In this document: piece after piece, positions 30,978 to 40,011 of the stretch
Layout: every line of letters starts with the position of its first letter
Position numbering within the stretch: position 1 is the stretch's first letter
Assembly: GCF_003989795.1 (NCBI RefSeq)
Contig: NZ_RZHG01000030.1
Span: forward strand, 156,341-220,340
Direction of reading: 5' to 3'
DNA length: 64,000 nt
Source: Vreelandella andesensis
GTDB taxonomy: Bacteria; Pseudomonadota; Gammaproteobacteria; Pseudomonadales; Halomonadaceae
Made by a program: the position numbers and the translations under genes
Notes under the pieces: model-generated
What the model was told of the DNA's origin: nothing
The model's input: the letters and a program-made list of their open reading frames with translations, nothing else
Database searches by the model: none

Positions 30978-32888
30978 ATGGATGTTGAACTGTTAGAAAT
31001 ACGCCAGCATATGGGGCAGTTTCCCCCCTTTGACGGCTTATCGGATGAGTTGCTAGACGCCATCGCCGAGCACGTTCAAGTGCGCTACTACAAAACGGGG
31101 AGCGATATATTAAGGTTTGACGATACGCTCAAAGAGCTTTGTTATATTCGCAGTGGCGCAGTAGAAGTTTATCGCCGCCAAGGAGAGCTGTATAACCGGT
31201 TGGGTGAAGGAGATATCTTTGGACATTTTAGCCTGCTGCGAAACCACAAGGTTCGCTTACCGGCTAAGGCGATCGAAGATACGCTGATTTATTTTATCCC
31301 TAACGCCGTCTTTCAGCGGCTTTGCGAAGAAGATGATGACTTTGCCGATTTCGTCGAGCTTGAGCGTCCCCGCTTAGAAACCGCCGCAGAGCAGCAGAAA
31401 AAATCGAATGACATGATGGTTACGCGGATACGCAAGTTAGTCACGCGTTACCCCGTCATGGTTGAGTCCACCACTACGGTCCAGCAAGCCGCTAAGCAAG
31501 TGAATGAGGCTCAGGCATCCGCAGTGCTGGTGATTAATGAGGGCAGCAACAATCCGCGTTACAGCTTTCAGGATAGCGAAGGCAAAACCTGGCAAATGTG
31601 TGGCATTCTCACGGACAGCGATTTCCGTACACGAGTAGTAGCTGAAAACCTGTCAGCACAAACGGCCATTGGGGAAGTGGTTTCCGAACGCTTAATCACC
31701 ATTCAGTCGGATGCATCGGTTTACGAGGCCATGCTAACGATGCTGCGCAACAATGTTCACCACTTACCGGTGCTCTACCGCCAACGCCCAGTTGGTGTTG
31801 TTCACCTTTCCGATATTATTCGTTACGAGACGCAAAGTGGGCTCTATCTGGTAAGCAATATCTTCAACCAATCGAGTGCTCAGGGGTTAGCGAAACTCGC
31901 CCCCGATGTTCGTGCTGCCTTTGTAAGAATGGTGCAAGAAGGTGCTAATTCGCAGATGGTAGGAAGCGCCTTGTCGACCATTGGGCGAAGCTTTACGCGG
32001 CGGCTGCTAGAGCTTGCCGAAGAAGCGCTAGGGCCACCACCCGTGCCTTACTGTTTCATGGTTAACGGCTCAATGGCGCGCAATGAACAAAGTATTGTCA
32101 CTGACCAGGATAATGCACTGATCTTGTCAGACGATTTTAACCCCGATGAGCATGACGACTACTTTCACGCGTTAGCAGCCTTTGTAAGCGATGGCCTAGA
32201 TGCCTGCGGTTATACTTACTGCAAAGGCGACGTGATGGCAACTAATCGTCAATGGCGCCAGCCGTTGCATATTTGGAAGCGCTATTTCCAGGACTGGATG
32301 GCGAACCCAACCCCTGAACGATTGCTCCATAGTTCGATTTTCTTCGATTTAGACAGCATTTACGGCGAAGACCATTTTGTTGAAGCGCTTCAGGATTTGA
32401 TTGCCCAAACGGCGCCAAAATCGCCACTGTTTTTAGCAGCTATGGCCCGTAATGCGCTGAATCGAACACCACCGCTTGGATTTTTTCGCACGTTTGTGAT
32501 GGAAAAAGACGGAAAACACAACAACTCTATCAACCTAAAACGGCGTGGTACTGCCCCTATGGTTGACCTTATTAGGGTACATGCGTTGGCCTGTGGGTCT
32601 AAAGCGCAAAACTCGTTCCAGCGCTTAAACGATATTAGCAATACTCAACTGCTGGCGACGGGCGTTAGCGATAAGCTTAGCTATGCGCTTGAGTTTCTAT
32701 GCATGTCGCGGATTCGTCATCAAGTGATTGATCTGCAGGAAGACCGTTTTCCTGATAACAATATCGAGCCAGAAAATGTTGAGGATAGCGAGCGCCATAC
32801 GCTTAAAGATGCTTTTCAAGTACTAAGCAATGCACAGAAGTTCTTGAAATTTCGTTATCCAGTGCCCGCGCAGCGGCAGGGACGGTAA
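30978..32888 (+). CDS. cNMP-binding/CBS/DUF294 nucleotidyltransferase-like protein
   Basis: The 636-residue protein has a cyclic-nucleotide-binding-like domain (about 15-130; LGEGDIFGHFSLL), two CBS domains (about 155-290; TRYPVMVESTTTVQQAAKQ and NNVHHLPVLYRQRPVGVV), and a DUF294 nucleotidyltransferase-like domain with NGSMARNEQSIVTDQDNALI, which resembles the GlnD/GlnE active-site pattern, then a DUF294 C-terminal helical part. The layout suggests a signal-sensing nucleotidyl or related transferase, but its target is unknown. The exonuclease gene starts one base after its stop, a pairing seen in many proteobacteria. Confidence 0.88.
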   Translation: MDVELLEIRQHMGQFPPFDGLSDELLDAIAEHVQVRYYKTGSDILRFDDTLKELCYIRSGAVEVYRRQGELYNRLGEGDIFGHFSLLRNHKVRLPAKAIEDTLIYFIPNAVFQRLCEEDDDFADFVELERPRLETAAEQQKKSNDMMVTRIRKLVTRYPVMVESTTTVQQAAKQVNEAQASAVLVINEGSNNPRYSFQDSEGKTWQMCGILTDSDFRTRVVAENLSAQTAIGEVVSERLITIQSDASVYEAMLTMLRNNVHHLPVLYRQRPVGVVHLSDIIRYETQSGLYLVSNIFNQSSAQGLAKLAPDVRAAFVRMVQEGANSQMVGSALSTIGRSFTRRLLELAEEALGPPPVPYCFMVNGSMARNEQSIVTDQDNALILSDDFNPDEHDDYFHALAAFVSDGLDACGYTYCKGDVMATNRQWRQPLHIWKRYFQDWMANPTPERLLHSSIFFDLDSIYGEDHFVEALQDLIAQTAPKSPLFLAAMARNALNRTPPLGFFRTFVMEKDGKHNNSINLKRRGTAPMVDLIRVHALACGSKAQNSFQRLNDISNTQLLATGVSDKLSYALEFLCMSRIRHQVIDLQEDRFPDNNIEPENVEDSERHTLKDAFQVLSNAQKFLKFRYPVPAQRQGR

Positions 32889-32889
32889 C

Positions 32890-33615
32890 ATGCATGGAAT
32901 CCGGCTCCGCCAAAAAGTCGTTAAAGCTAACTGGCTAGACTATATGGCTAAGCGTGCTGAACAAGCCCATGATAGTGCGCTTAGGAAATTTTTTGCGACG
33001 CCGTTACCTGACTCTGATACCCCTATCGCGCAAGTGCCGATGGCGGCTTTAGATATGGAGACAACGGGGTTAGACGAGCGCCGCCATGCAATTGTCAGCA
33101 TTGGTGTCGTGCCTTTCACGTTAGATCGCATTCCGCTTGCTCAGCGTCGTTACTGGGTTTTGAAACCTCCTCGGCCCTTGGATGAGGCGTCTATTGCTTA
33201 CCACCACATTACTCACTCAGAAATTGCCACCGCACCTGACTTGGACGCCGTGCTGGACGAGCTGTTAGAGGTGCTGGCGGGGCGATTGGTAGTGGTGCAT
33301 TTTCGCAATATCGAACGCCCATTTCTCGATGCTGCCGTGAAAGCGCGACGAGGAGAAGGGGTGATATTCCCGATGATTGATACTATGTCGCTTGAAGCGC
33401 GTATGCATCGTCAAACGATGTTGGCACGGTTTAGCCGCTGGCTAGGGCGTCCACCTGTTTCGATTCGGCTAAATGCTAGCCGAGAACGCTATGGCTTACC
33501 TGTCTATCAAGGCCATCATGCACTGATCGATGCACTGGCAACAGCAGAGTTATTGCAAGCTCAGATTAGTCATCACTACACACCTGAGACACGGTTGAAA
33601 GATATTTGGGTTTGA
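32890..33615 (+). CDS. DnaQ-like DEDDh 3'-5' exonuclease
   Basis: The 241-residue product carries the Exo I motif ALDMETTGLD, an Exo II-like segment VVVHFRNIERPFL and the Exo III segment GHHALIDALATAEL, where His and Asp complete a DEDDh site. In Exo II the usual Asp (HNxxFDxxFL) is replaced by Glu at IERPFL, a conservative change. It is probably an RNA or DNA trimming enzyme that works with the upstream DUF294 protein, since the two open frames nearly touch. It is not the DnaQ of Pol III, which lacks the basic N-terminal extension seen here. Confidence 0.85.
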   Translation: MHGIRLRQKVVKANWLDYMAKRAEQAHDSALRKFFATPLPDSDTPIAQVPMAALDMETTGLDERRHAIVSIGVVPFTLDRIPLAQRRYWVLKPPRPLDEASIAYHHITHSEIATAPDLDAVLDELLEVLAGRLVVVHFRNIERPFLDAAVKARRGEGVIFPMIDTMSLEARMHRQTMLARFSRWLGRPPVSIRLNASRERYGLPVYQGHHALIDALATAELLQAQISHHYTPETRLKDIWV

Positions 33616-33637
33616 GCAAAGCAATATCGATTAACGC

Positions 33638-33665
33638 AAACGGGCAGCCATTTGGCTGCCCGTTT
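33638..33665. terminator. Bidirectional terminator between exonuclease and BCCT gene
   Basis: AAACGGGCAGCCA (33638-33650) pairs with 33653-33665, giving an inner GC-rich stem with a 4-base loop. It ends in GTTTG on both sides and lies between two convergent genes. Confidence 0.8.
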
Positions 33666-33695
33666 GTGATTCAGTGCAATGGTTAGCGATTTATA

Positions 33696-35336
33696 TCATA
33701 CCGCTTTAGGTTCGCTCATCAGCCCTTTGATAATGGCATAACATGCCACCAGCAAGATGATAGTGAACGGGAAACCGGTAGAAACCGCCATGGTTTGCAG
33801 TGCGGTTAAACCGCCGCCAAGCAACAACGCAATGGCGATAGCTCCTTCAATAATCGCCCAGAATACACGCTGTGGCTTCGGTGCATCCACCTTGCCGCCA
33901 GCGGTAATGGAGTCGATAACCAGTGATCCAGAATCAGAGGAGGTCACAAAGAAAATAATGACCAGCAAAATCGCAACAAACGAGGTGATTTGTGACAGCG
34001 GCAGCTGTTCAAGCATCATGAACAGTTGCAGATCCACGCCCGCGTTACGTACGGCTTCAATACCTTGGCTAACGTACTGGTCAATGGCGGTGCCGCCAAA
34101 GGTGGTCATCCAGAGTACCGATATAACCGAAGGTACGAGCAGTACCGATACTAAGAACTCGCGAACAGTACGGCCACGGGATACCCGTGCGATAAACATA
34201 CCGACGTACGGTGACCAGGAGATCCACCAAGCCCAGTAGAAGGCCGTCCAGCCTTGGCTAAAGTTGGCGTCTTCACGGCCAAACGGATTAGACAGCGCTG
34301 GAAGATGAACGAAATAGTTCAGCAGGTTTTCAAAGAAACCTGTCGCGATAAGCAGCGTTGGGCCAACAGCAATAACAAAGAATAACAGTACTGCCGCCAT
34401 GGCAATGTTGATTTTTGAGAGTAGCTGAACACCTTTATCGACACCGGCTAGAATTGAACAAATAGCGATAATCGTGATGCCGATGATAAGTAGAATCATC
34501 GTGATATCGCTTTCCGGTGCGCCAAACAGGTAAGTCAAACCTGCTGCTGCCTGGGTCGCGCCCAAACCAAGTGACGTCGCCAAACCAAATAACGTAGCAA
34601 AGACAGCCAGAATATCGATTAGATGCCCCGGCCAGCCCCAAACTCGCTCACCTAAGATTGGGTAGAACACCGAACGCATAGACAGCGGCAAGCCCTTATT
34701 AAACGAAAACAGAGCAAGTGATAGTGCCACTACCGCATAAATTGCCCAGGGGTGTAGGCCCCAGTGAAAAATAGTGGCTGCCATGCCCAGCGCGGCGGCA
34801 CCTGCAGCATCACCTTCGGCGCCTGCTAGCGGTGCCCAGCTTCCTCCATCGAAGGAGGTGCCAAAATGGGTCAGCGGCTCGTTAACGCCAAAGAACATTA
34901 GGCCAATGCCCATGCCCGCGGCAAATAGCATTGAGAACCAGCCCACATAGGTGAAGTCGGGTTTGGCGTCAGCACCACCAATTCGAATTTTACCCAGTGG
35001 TGAGATGATCAAACCAAGGCAGAGAATAACGAATACATTGGCAGCTAGAATAAAAAACCAAGCTAGGTTGCCAGTCAAGAAGCTAAAGACAGCATCGTAA
35101 ATCGGCGCAATGGTGTCCTGCAAAGCGAGCGTCAATATTACAAACAGCAGCACTAAGATAGATGAAATGGTGAAAACCTTGCCATGTAGATCAAGGTTTA
35201 CGCCCATCGTACTGGTAGTGATATTGTCTTGGCCAATGACGTAATCGGTATCTATCAGATTCGCCGGGCCGTCAGGGGCGGGAATGCCCGCTGATTCTGG
35301 CTCTTCCGGTGGTCGATTTGGCGGCTTTTTATCCAC
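33696..35336 (-). CDS. BCCT-family betaine/choline/ectoine transporter
   Basis: The 546-residue protein has about twelve transmembrane helices and the family signatures GMGIGLMFFGVNEPLTHF and FYWAWWISWSPYVGMFIARVSRGRT; the Trp-rich box forms part of the substrate aromatic cage in BetP. A hydrophilic N terminus of about 50 residues precedes helix 1 and the C-terminal tail is very short, so the osmosensing tail known from BetP is absent. It takes up betaine, choline or ectoine with Na+ or H+; I cannot choose between them. It lies beside a UspA-like gene and the ProXWV set, forming an osmoprotectant island. Confidence 0.9.
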   Translation of the reverse strand: MDKKPPNRPPEEPESAGIPAPDGPANLIDTDYVIGQDNITTSTMGVNLDLHGKVFTISSILVLLFVILTLALQDTIAPIYDAVFSFLTGNLAWFFILAANVFVILCLGLIISPLGKIRIGGADAKPDFTYVGWFSMLFAAGMGIGLMFFGVNEPLTHFGTSFDGGSWAPLAGAEGDAAGAAALGMAATIFHWGLHPWAIYAVVALSLALFSFNKGLPLSMRSVFYPILGERVWGWPGHLIDILAVFATLFGLATSLGLGATQAAAGLTYLFGAPESDITMILLIIGITIIAICSILAGVDKGVQLLSKINIAMAAVLLFFVIAVGPTLLIATGFFENLLNYFVHLPALSNPFGREDANFSQGWTAFYWAWWISWSPYVGMFIARVSRGRTVREFLVSVLLVPSVISVLWMTTFGGTAIDQYVSQGIEAVRNAGVDLQLFMMLEQLPLSQITSFVAILLVIIFFVTSSDSGSLVIDSITAGGKVDAPKPQRVFWAIIEGAIAIALLLGGGLTALQTMAVSTGFPFTIILLVACYAIIKGLMSEPKAV

Positions 35337-35422
35337 AAAGTTGCTCCCATCATTATTAAAACGCGTGTTTTTAAGCGTGCAATATCAAAGCAGGTTTTTT
35401 TAAAAATGCAAGAGTGTGTTTA

Positions 35423-35842
35423 CTAGGGCACTCGAATCAGGAAGACAGACGCATCTGTGTGAGTAGCTACTTTGCCGCCATGGGAGGGCATAATAATGTC
35501 CAAATGGCGAGGTAAGTGCGTTGCCATCATCACCAGATCGGCGCCTGTCTCTTCCACAGCGTCAACGAGTTGCTTGTCTACATTAGCAACAGGGTCCGTT
35601 GAACTATACACCTTGATGCTGACAGGTTGACCGTGAACTTGGTGTCGGCTTTGGGCAAAAGCATCAAGTTTTTGCTCGTATTCTTGCGGAGTGCGAGCAA
35701 CGCTTGTCGGTGTGTTAGCGGTAACGCTCACATAGGTGATATGTGCATCATATTGTTTAGCAAGGTCTGCCACGATGCTTAAGGCAGGCTCCAATACTTC
35801 TAGATGAGCAAGATCGACTGGCACCATAATGTTCTTAAACAC
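35423..35842 (-). CDS. UspA-family universal stress protein
   Basis: The 139-residue product starts MFKNIMVPVDLAHLEVLEPAL, typical of the Usp fold, and has DAVEETGADLVMMATHLPRHLD. The ATP-binding glycine motif near the end is eroded (SHGGKVATHTDASVFLI in place of G-2x-G-9x-GS), so nucleotide binding is uncertain. In Halomonas elongata a Usp (TeaD) modulates the TeaABC ectoine transporter. By analogy this protein may tune the adjacent BCCT carrier, whose gene lies 86 bp downstream on the same strand. Confidence 0.85.
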   Translation of the reverse strand: MFKNIMVPVDLAHLEVLEPALSIVADLAKQYDAHITYVSVTANTPTSVARTPQEYEQKLDAFAQSRHQVHGQPVSIKVYSSTDPVANVDKQLVDAVEETGADLVMMATHLPRHLDIIMPSHGGKVATHTDASVFLIRVP

Positions 35843-35923
35843 AGCACACTCCTAGTATGACTTTTCTAACATAGGTTTGCCATGTCAGTAAAATCATATG
35901 TTGGTTGAAAAAATACCAAACGG

Positions 35924-35955
35924 CTTAGCTGAAGCTGTAGGCAGCTTCAGCTAAG
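35924..35955 (-). terminator. Terminator-like hairpin after proX
   Basis: A perfect 13-bp stem (35943-35955 with 35924-35936, 6-base loop) lies about 40 bp beyond the proX stop. The following minus-strand sequence has only short U runs, so it may be a stability element as much as a terminator. Confidence 0.6.
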
Positions 35956-35994
35956 TGAGTTGCTACCAATGAATACTATCTAGTCAATACGATA

Positions 35995-36867
35995 TTAGTT
36001 GTTAAGCCACTGTTCGACTACATCCTGGTTGTCTTGAACCCACTGCTTAGCATTTTCGTAGGGGTCACTGCCATCTTCCTGATTCATCAGCATGACTTCG
36101 CCCATCTGCTCAGGTGTCCATTTGAAGGCGTCAAGAATGGCGTAAGCTTCTGGCATATCTTCTTTAAGGCCTTGGCGTACCACGGTGTGAATTTGTTCGG
36201 CACCGCCGTATACACCTTCTGGGTCTTCAAGATATTTCACATCGAAACGGGCAAACATCCAATGAGGTGTCCAGCTGGTTACCACTATATCTTCTTCATT
36301 ATTAATAGCGCTTGAAAGCGCTGCAGTCATGGTGGCACCACTACCGCTACGTAGCCGCAGTCCGAGGTCATAGGTATCCATGACTTCTTCGGTAAGTGCC
36401 ATCAGGCCCGCACCGGGGTCAATACCGATGATCTCGCCGTTAAAGTTGTCGGCGTTGTCATTCAGGTCAGCAATAGAGTCAATATCTGTATAAGCAGGTA
36501 CTACTAATCCCAGCTTGGTGCCATCTAAGTTCACACCGAGATCTTCCGTGTTACCCCCTATACGTTCCATGTAGTCAGCATGGGTAGTGGGTAGCCAAGC
36601 AGCAACGATGCCATCGGCGTCGCCTGAAGAAAGCGCCTGGAACATGGCAGCTGCAGAAAGCGAGGTTAGATCAACCTCAAAACCAGCCTGTTCTAATACA
36701 GCGGCCATTACGTTGGTAGACGCTACTTCTGACGACCATTCAACATAGGCAAGATTAACAGTGCCCTGATCTTGAGCATGGGCCAGACTTCCAGCGGCAA
36801 CGCCAGTACCAGCAATCAGGGCTAATGAGGCGAGGCGGATGCGGTGATTCAACGTACGAGTTTTCAT
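35995..36867 (-). CDS. proX: Glycine betaine ABC transporter substrate-binding protein
   Basis: The 290-residue periplasmic protein has a signal peptide ending SLAHAQ and an OpuAC/ProX-type binding domain with NLAYVEWSSEVASTNV, DADGIVAAWLPTTHADYM and VTSWTPHWMFARFDVKYLEDP. The tryptophans in AAWLP and SWTPHWMF are expected to form the aromatic box that holds the quaternary amine. It is unlinked to proW by overlap: 143 bp separate them, and the high-copy binding protein is probably expressed more than the permease. Confidence 0.9.
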   Translation of the reverse strand: MKTRTLNHRIRLASLALIAGTGVAAGSLAHAQDQGTVNLAYVEWSSEVASTNVMAAVLEQAGFEVDLTSLSAAAMFQALSSGDADGIVAAWLPTTHADYMERIGGNTEDLGVNLDGTKLGLVVPAYTDIDSIADLNDNADNFNGEIIGIDPGAGLMALTEEVMDTYDLGLRLRSGSGATMTAALSSAINNEEDIVVTSWTPHWMFARFDVKYLEDPEGVYGGAEQIHTVVRQGLKEDMPEAYAILDAFKWTPEQMGEVMLMNQEDGSDPYENAKQWVQDNQDVVEQWLNN

Positions 36868-37010
36868 TCACTTGCTCCTTTGGGGAATAGTCGTGGCATC
36901 TATAAAAAGTAAGCTCCACAACCGTAGTAAACACACTATCAAATGTACTGAGTTCAAAAAGATCGGTCAGCGCAGCACTGATGATGGCTGACCCTTTGCG
37001 CCTTGATTTA

Positions 37011-37844
37011 CTAAGAGCGGCGCGTTTTCCGTAATGATTGCGTTAAACGATCAAGCAGCATGGCAAGAATTACCACGGCGATACCAGCTTCAAAGCCATC
37101 ACCGGGACGCAGCCGCTGAATAGCGCGCCATACTTCGCTACCTAGACCGTCTGCGCCAATCATGGCGGCGATCACCACCATTGAAAGTGCCAGCATAATG
37201 GTCTGGTTAATACCCGCCATCACCGTTGGTAACGAGAGCGGAAGCTGCACCTTGAAAAGTTTTTGGCTGCGCGTTGCGCCGTAGGCATCGGCCGCTTCGA
37301 TAAGTTCTACCGGCACCTGGCGTATGCCCAGCGTAGTGAAGCGAATAGCAGGCGGCATTGAGAAAATCACCGTCGCAAAAATAGCGGATACGGAGCCAAT
37401 GCCAAAAAACGGAATCGCTGGAATTAAGTATACAAACGCCGGCATGGTCTGCATGAAATCTAATATCGGCATAATTAATCGGTAAAGCCGGTTAGATAGT
37501 GCCGCCGCAATGCCCACTGGAAGTGCGATAACCACGGCAACCAAGGTCGCAAAGACCACCAGCGTAAGCGTCTCAATCATCGGGTTCCAGAGGCCCAGAT
37601 TCCAAATCAATGCCAGCCCGGCCACTGCGCCAATCGCCAAGCGAACACCCGCTTGCTTCCAGCAGAGTAAGGCGATTAGCCCTAGTAGCGCCCATTCAGG
37701 TAACCACATCAAGCTGTCGTTTAATACATCAATACCTGTCTGGGTAAAGCGTGATATTGCCCGAGTTACCGACGAGTACTCGCTGGTTAGCCAGGTCAGG
37801 CCGCTTTCAATCCAATCGCCAAGGGGAATGCTTGGAATATTCAT
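37011..37844 (-). CDS. proW: Glycine betaine ABC transporter permease
   Basis: The 277-residue membrane protein has about six to seven helices and the permease EAA-type loop EAADAYGATRSQKLFKVQLP that couples to the ATPase. MPAFVYLIPAIPFFGIG is typical of ProW/OpuAB. The ATG at 37844 overlaps the proV stop by four bases (37841-37844), giving tight coupling. Its N-terminal periplasmic tail is shorter than that of E. coli ProW. Confidence 0.92.
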   Translation of the reverse strand: MNIPSIPLGDWIESGLTWLTSEYSSVTRAISRFTQTGIDVLNDSLMWLPEWALLGLIALLCWKQAGVRLAIGAVAGLALIWNLGLWNPMIETLTLVVFATLVAVVIALPVGIAAALSNRLYRLIMPILDFMQTMPAFVYLIPAIPFFGIGSVSAIFATVIFSMPPAIRFTTLGIRQVPVELIEAADAYGATRSQKLFKVQLPLSLPTVMAGINQTIMLALSMVVIAAMIGADGLGSEVWRAIQRLRPGDGFEAGIAVVILAMLLDRLTQSLRKTRRS

Positions 37845-39046
37845 TGCTGTTCTCCTGCCCGTGCTAATTCATCCAGTACTGCGCCCTTCACAACGACACC
37901 CAGTAACCGTTGCTGCTCGTCTATGACGGCGATGGGGTAGCTTTTATCGCCAAACATCGCGAACAGGTTGTGCAGAGGTTCTTCTGGAGAGACTTTGCGA
38001 AAGTCTTGAGAAAGGTGATCGGAAATTGTTTCCGACTTAGCGTCAATCGCCTTGCTCGCTGACTCGGCTTCTAGCAGGCCTATTAGGCGGCGGTCACGAT
38101 CAGTGACATATATTGAATCAATCGTGTGGTCACGCATGCGGTGAAGTGCTGTGCGCGGGCCGTCGCTTTCGCGGGCGGTAGAACGTACGGGGCGCATGGC
38201 GCTCTCGGCAGTTAATATCCGCGAGCGATCAACGCCTTCAATAAAGCGGCGTACATAGTCATCGGCGGGTTGGGTCAATATTTCTTCCGGCGTGCCGATC
38301 TGAACGACTTCACCATCTTTAAGAAGGACGATGCGATCGCCAATATTGAGTGCTTCATCTAAATCATGGGTGATAAAGACGGTTGTTTTCTGCATTTTTG
38401 ATTGGAGTTGCAATAACTCTTGTTGCATATCTTTACGGATTAAAGGATCAAGCGCTGAAAAGGCTTCATCCATTAATAGCACGGTAGAGTCATTCGCCAG
38501 GGCACGGGCTAGGCCGACACGCTGTTGCATACCACCGGAAAGCTGATTCGGATAAGCGTCTTCCCAGCCATCAAGTCCTACTTGCGTTAACGCGTTTTGG
38601 GCAATTTGGTGGCGCTCAGCTTTATCTACGCCGCGAATTTCAAGACCGAACTCCGCGTTGTGGCGTACCGTGCGATGTGGAAATAGTGCAAAATTTTGAA
38701 AAACCATCGAAAAATGACGACGGCGACATTCTAATAGCGCTTTTTCACTAAGCGTGGGGATGTTTTCGCCGTCAATAATGATGTCGCCTTCGGTGGTATC
38801 AATCAGGCGGTTTAAACAACGAATTAACGTGGACTTACCAGAACCAGAAAGTCCCATGATGACGAGCAGCTCGCCTTCATAAACATCGAACGATATGTTT
38901 GAAAGGCCTAGCGTTTGGCCAGTCTTATCAAGTATCTCAGGGCGTTTTAGACCTTGGTCACGAAGCTCAAGGGCTTTTTTCGGCTGTTTGCCAAATACCT
39001 TGCTTAAGCCGCGAACCTGAATTTTGACAGGGCGTGTCTCGTCCAT
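37841..39046 (-). CDS. proV: Glycine betaine ABC transporter ATP-binding protein
   Basis: The 401-residue ATPase has Walker A GLSGSGKST, signature QLSGGMQQRVGLARAL and Walker B VLLMDEAFSALDP, then a C-terminal tandem CBS region (about 275-395) with ALHRMRDHTIDSIYVTDRD and PLHNLFAMFGDKSYPIAVID. In OpuA-type systems the CBS pair senses ionic strength and gates transport. ATG at 39046 follows AAAAGG at about 8-9 bases; a TTG one codon upstream is less likely. The gene leads the proV-proW-proX transcription unit. Confidence 0.93.
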   Translation of the reverse strand: MDETRPVKIQVRGLSKVFGKQPKKALELRDQGLKRPEILDKTGQTLGLSNISFDVYEGELLVIMGLSGSGKSTLIRCLNRLIDTTEGDIIIDGENIPTLSEKALLECRRRHFSMVFQNFALFPHRTVRHNAEFGLEIRGVDKAERHQIAQNALTQVGLDGWEDAYPNQLSGGMQQRVGLARALANDSTVLLMDEAFSALDPLIRKDMQQELLQLQSKMQKTTVFITHDLDEALNIGDRIVLLKDGEVVQIGTPEEILTQPADDYVRRFIEGVDRSRILTAESAMRPVRSTARESDGPRTALHRMRDHTIDSIYVTDRDRRLIGLLEAESASKAIDAKSETISDHLSQDFRKVSPEEPLHNLFAMFGDKSYPIAVIDEQQRLLGVVVKGAVLDELARAGEQQ

Positions 39047-39426
39047 CAACGGTGCCTTTTGCGTGAATGAGCAGCCTTGTGTCGTTGCTCAGCTCGCTTC
39101 CTAGTACTCGATGGCTTTCCCTGCAAACAGCGACACAAACCTATTCATAATGAAAATTTAAGTTTGGATTAGAATGTTGATTAATTTTTATTATACATAA
39201 GTGAGCTAGGTGTGTCACAACGCCCCCTGTGCGAAGCGTTAAAAGTCGTCACATGTGTCATTTTAAACCCGCAGTATCCGCTCGTTCGAAAGGGGGTTAT
39301 GTTTTGTTATTTTTTTTAAAATACTGTTTTTTATGTTTATTTTTTATTATTTTAGTTATTGGCATAAAGTATGTATAAACATTAGCAGTTAAGCGATATT
39401 TTTTGGCTAGAAGGGAAGCAAGCCTT
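39047..39426. other. AT-rich divergent intergenic region, proV and lipoprotein gene
   Basis: This 380-bp gap between the divergent proV and the lipoprotein gene contains a very AT-rich stretch at about 39297-39360 with long T-runs, and GTCACA/TGTGTCA words at 39214-39260. It must hold the osmotically regulated proV promoter. I see no RNA gene or clear single operator in it. Confidence 0.45.
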
Positions 39427-39822
39427 ATGGATAAACATGTTAATCAAGTTATGAAACGTCCCCGTATACTTACTCTGTGCATGTTAATGGCAACGCTAAG
39501 CACGCTCGCGCTTGCCGGTTGTGGCAATGCTGAAGAAGATATGCCGCCTGTTGAACAGCCAGAAACAATGATGGAACAAGATGCCACCTCTTCTACCGGA
39601 CAGGCATCTACTGCAAGCGATAGTGCCACCATGAATACCACGTCAGATCCTATGATGAGCGATGAGCCTGCCATGAGTGATCCGGGGTTAAGCGATGATG
39701 CAGCGGGATCACAAGAACCGATGCCCGATACATATTCTGAAGAAAATCCAGGATTCGGTGAAGGTACTGACCCGATGCCAGGTGCTGATGAGAATGACGA
39801 TGAGATGAATAGCAGTCAGTAA
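39427..39822 (+). CDS. Acidic, Met/Ser-rich lipoprotein of unknown function
   Basis: The 131-residue product has a lipoprotein signal with LALAGC (Cys32) and a low-complexity acidic tail (about 35-131) rich in Met, Asp, Glu, Ser and Pro, for example SDPMMSDEPAMSDPGLSDD. No domain is recognised. The strong negative charge is common in halophile surface proteins. Methionine-rich segments sometimes bind copper, but nothing here proves that. ATG at 39427 is preceded by GAAGGGAAGC; an internal ATG at 39451 would also leave a complete signal peptide. A terminator at 39902 ends the unit. Confidence 0.65.
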   Translation: MDKHVNQVMKRPRILTLCMLMATLSTLALAGCGNAEEDMPPVEQPETMMEQDATSSTGQASTASDSATMNTTSDPMMSDEPAMSDPGLSDDAAGSQEPMPDTYSEENPGFGEGTDPMPGADENDDEMNSSQ

Positions 39823-39901
39823 TCGTTAATATTCCCTACGATGGTAAATCGACCCAGCTGTCTGTTCCCTGCGGCTGCTCCACACGGTTTATCATCCTTT
39901 T

Positions 39902-39927
39902 CCCCCGTGCCCGCGGGGGTTTTTTTG
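39902..39927 (+). terminator. Intrinsic terminator of the lipoprotein gene
   Basis: CCCCCG (39902-39907) pairs with CGGGGG (39914-39919) around a 6-base loop, followed by an eight-base T-run. Confidence 0.88.
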
Positions 39928-40011
39928 TAGTAAATGGCCATTCTTGGGACATTATCGAGAGTCGCAAATAAGCCAGTTATACTAATGGGTCCCTAGCATC
40001 TATACGTTGCG

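Noticed and set aside
35423..35842. TeaD homologue assignment for the UspA-like protein
   Set aside because: The TRAP transporter genes that define TeaD's context are absent here, so only the family is named.
39213..39265. CRP-like sites in the proV upstream region
   Set aside because: TGTCACA and GTCACATGTG words are seen, but their spacing does not give a proper TGTGA-N6-TCACA site.
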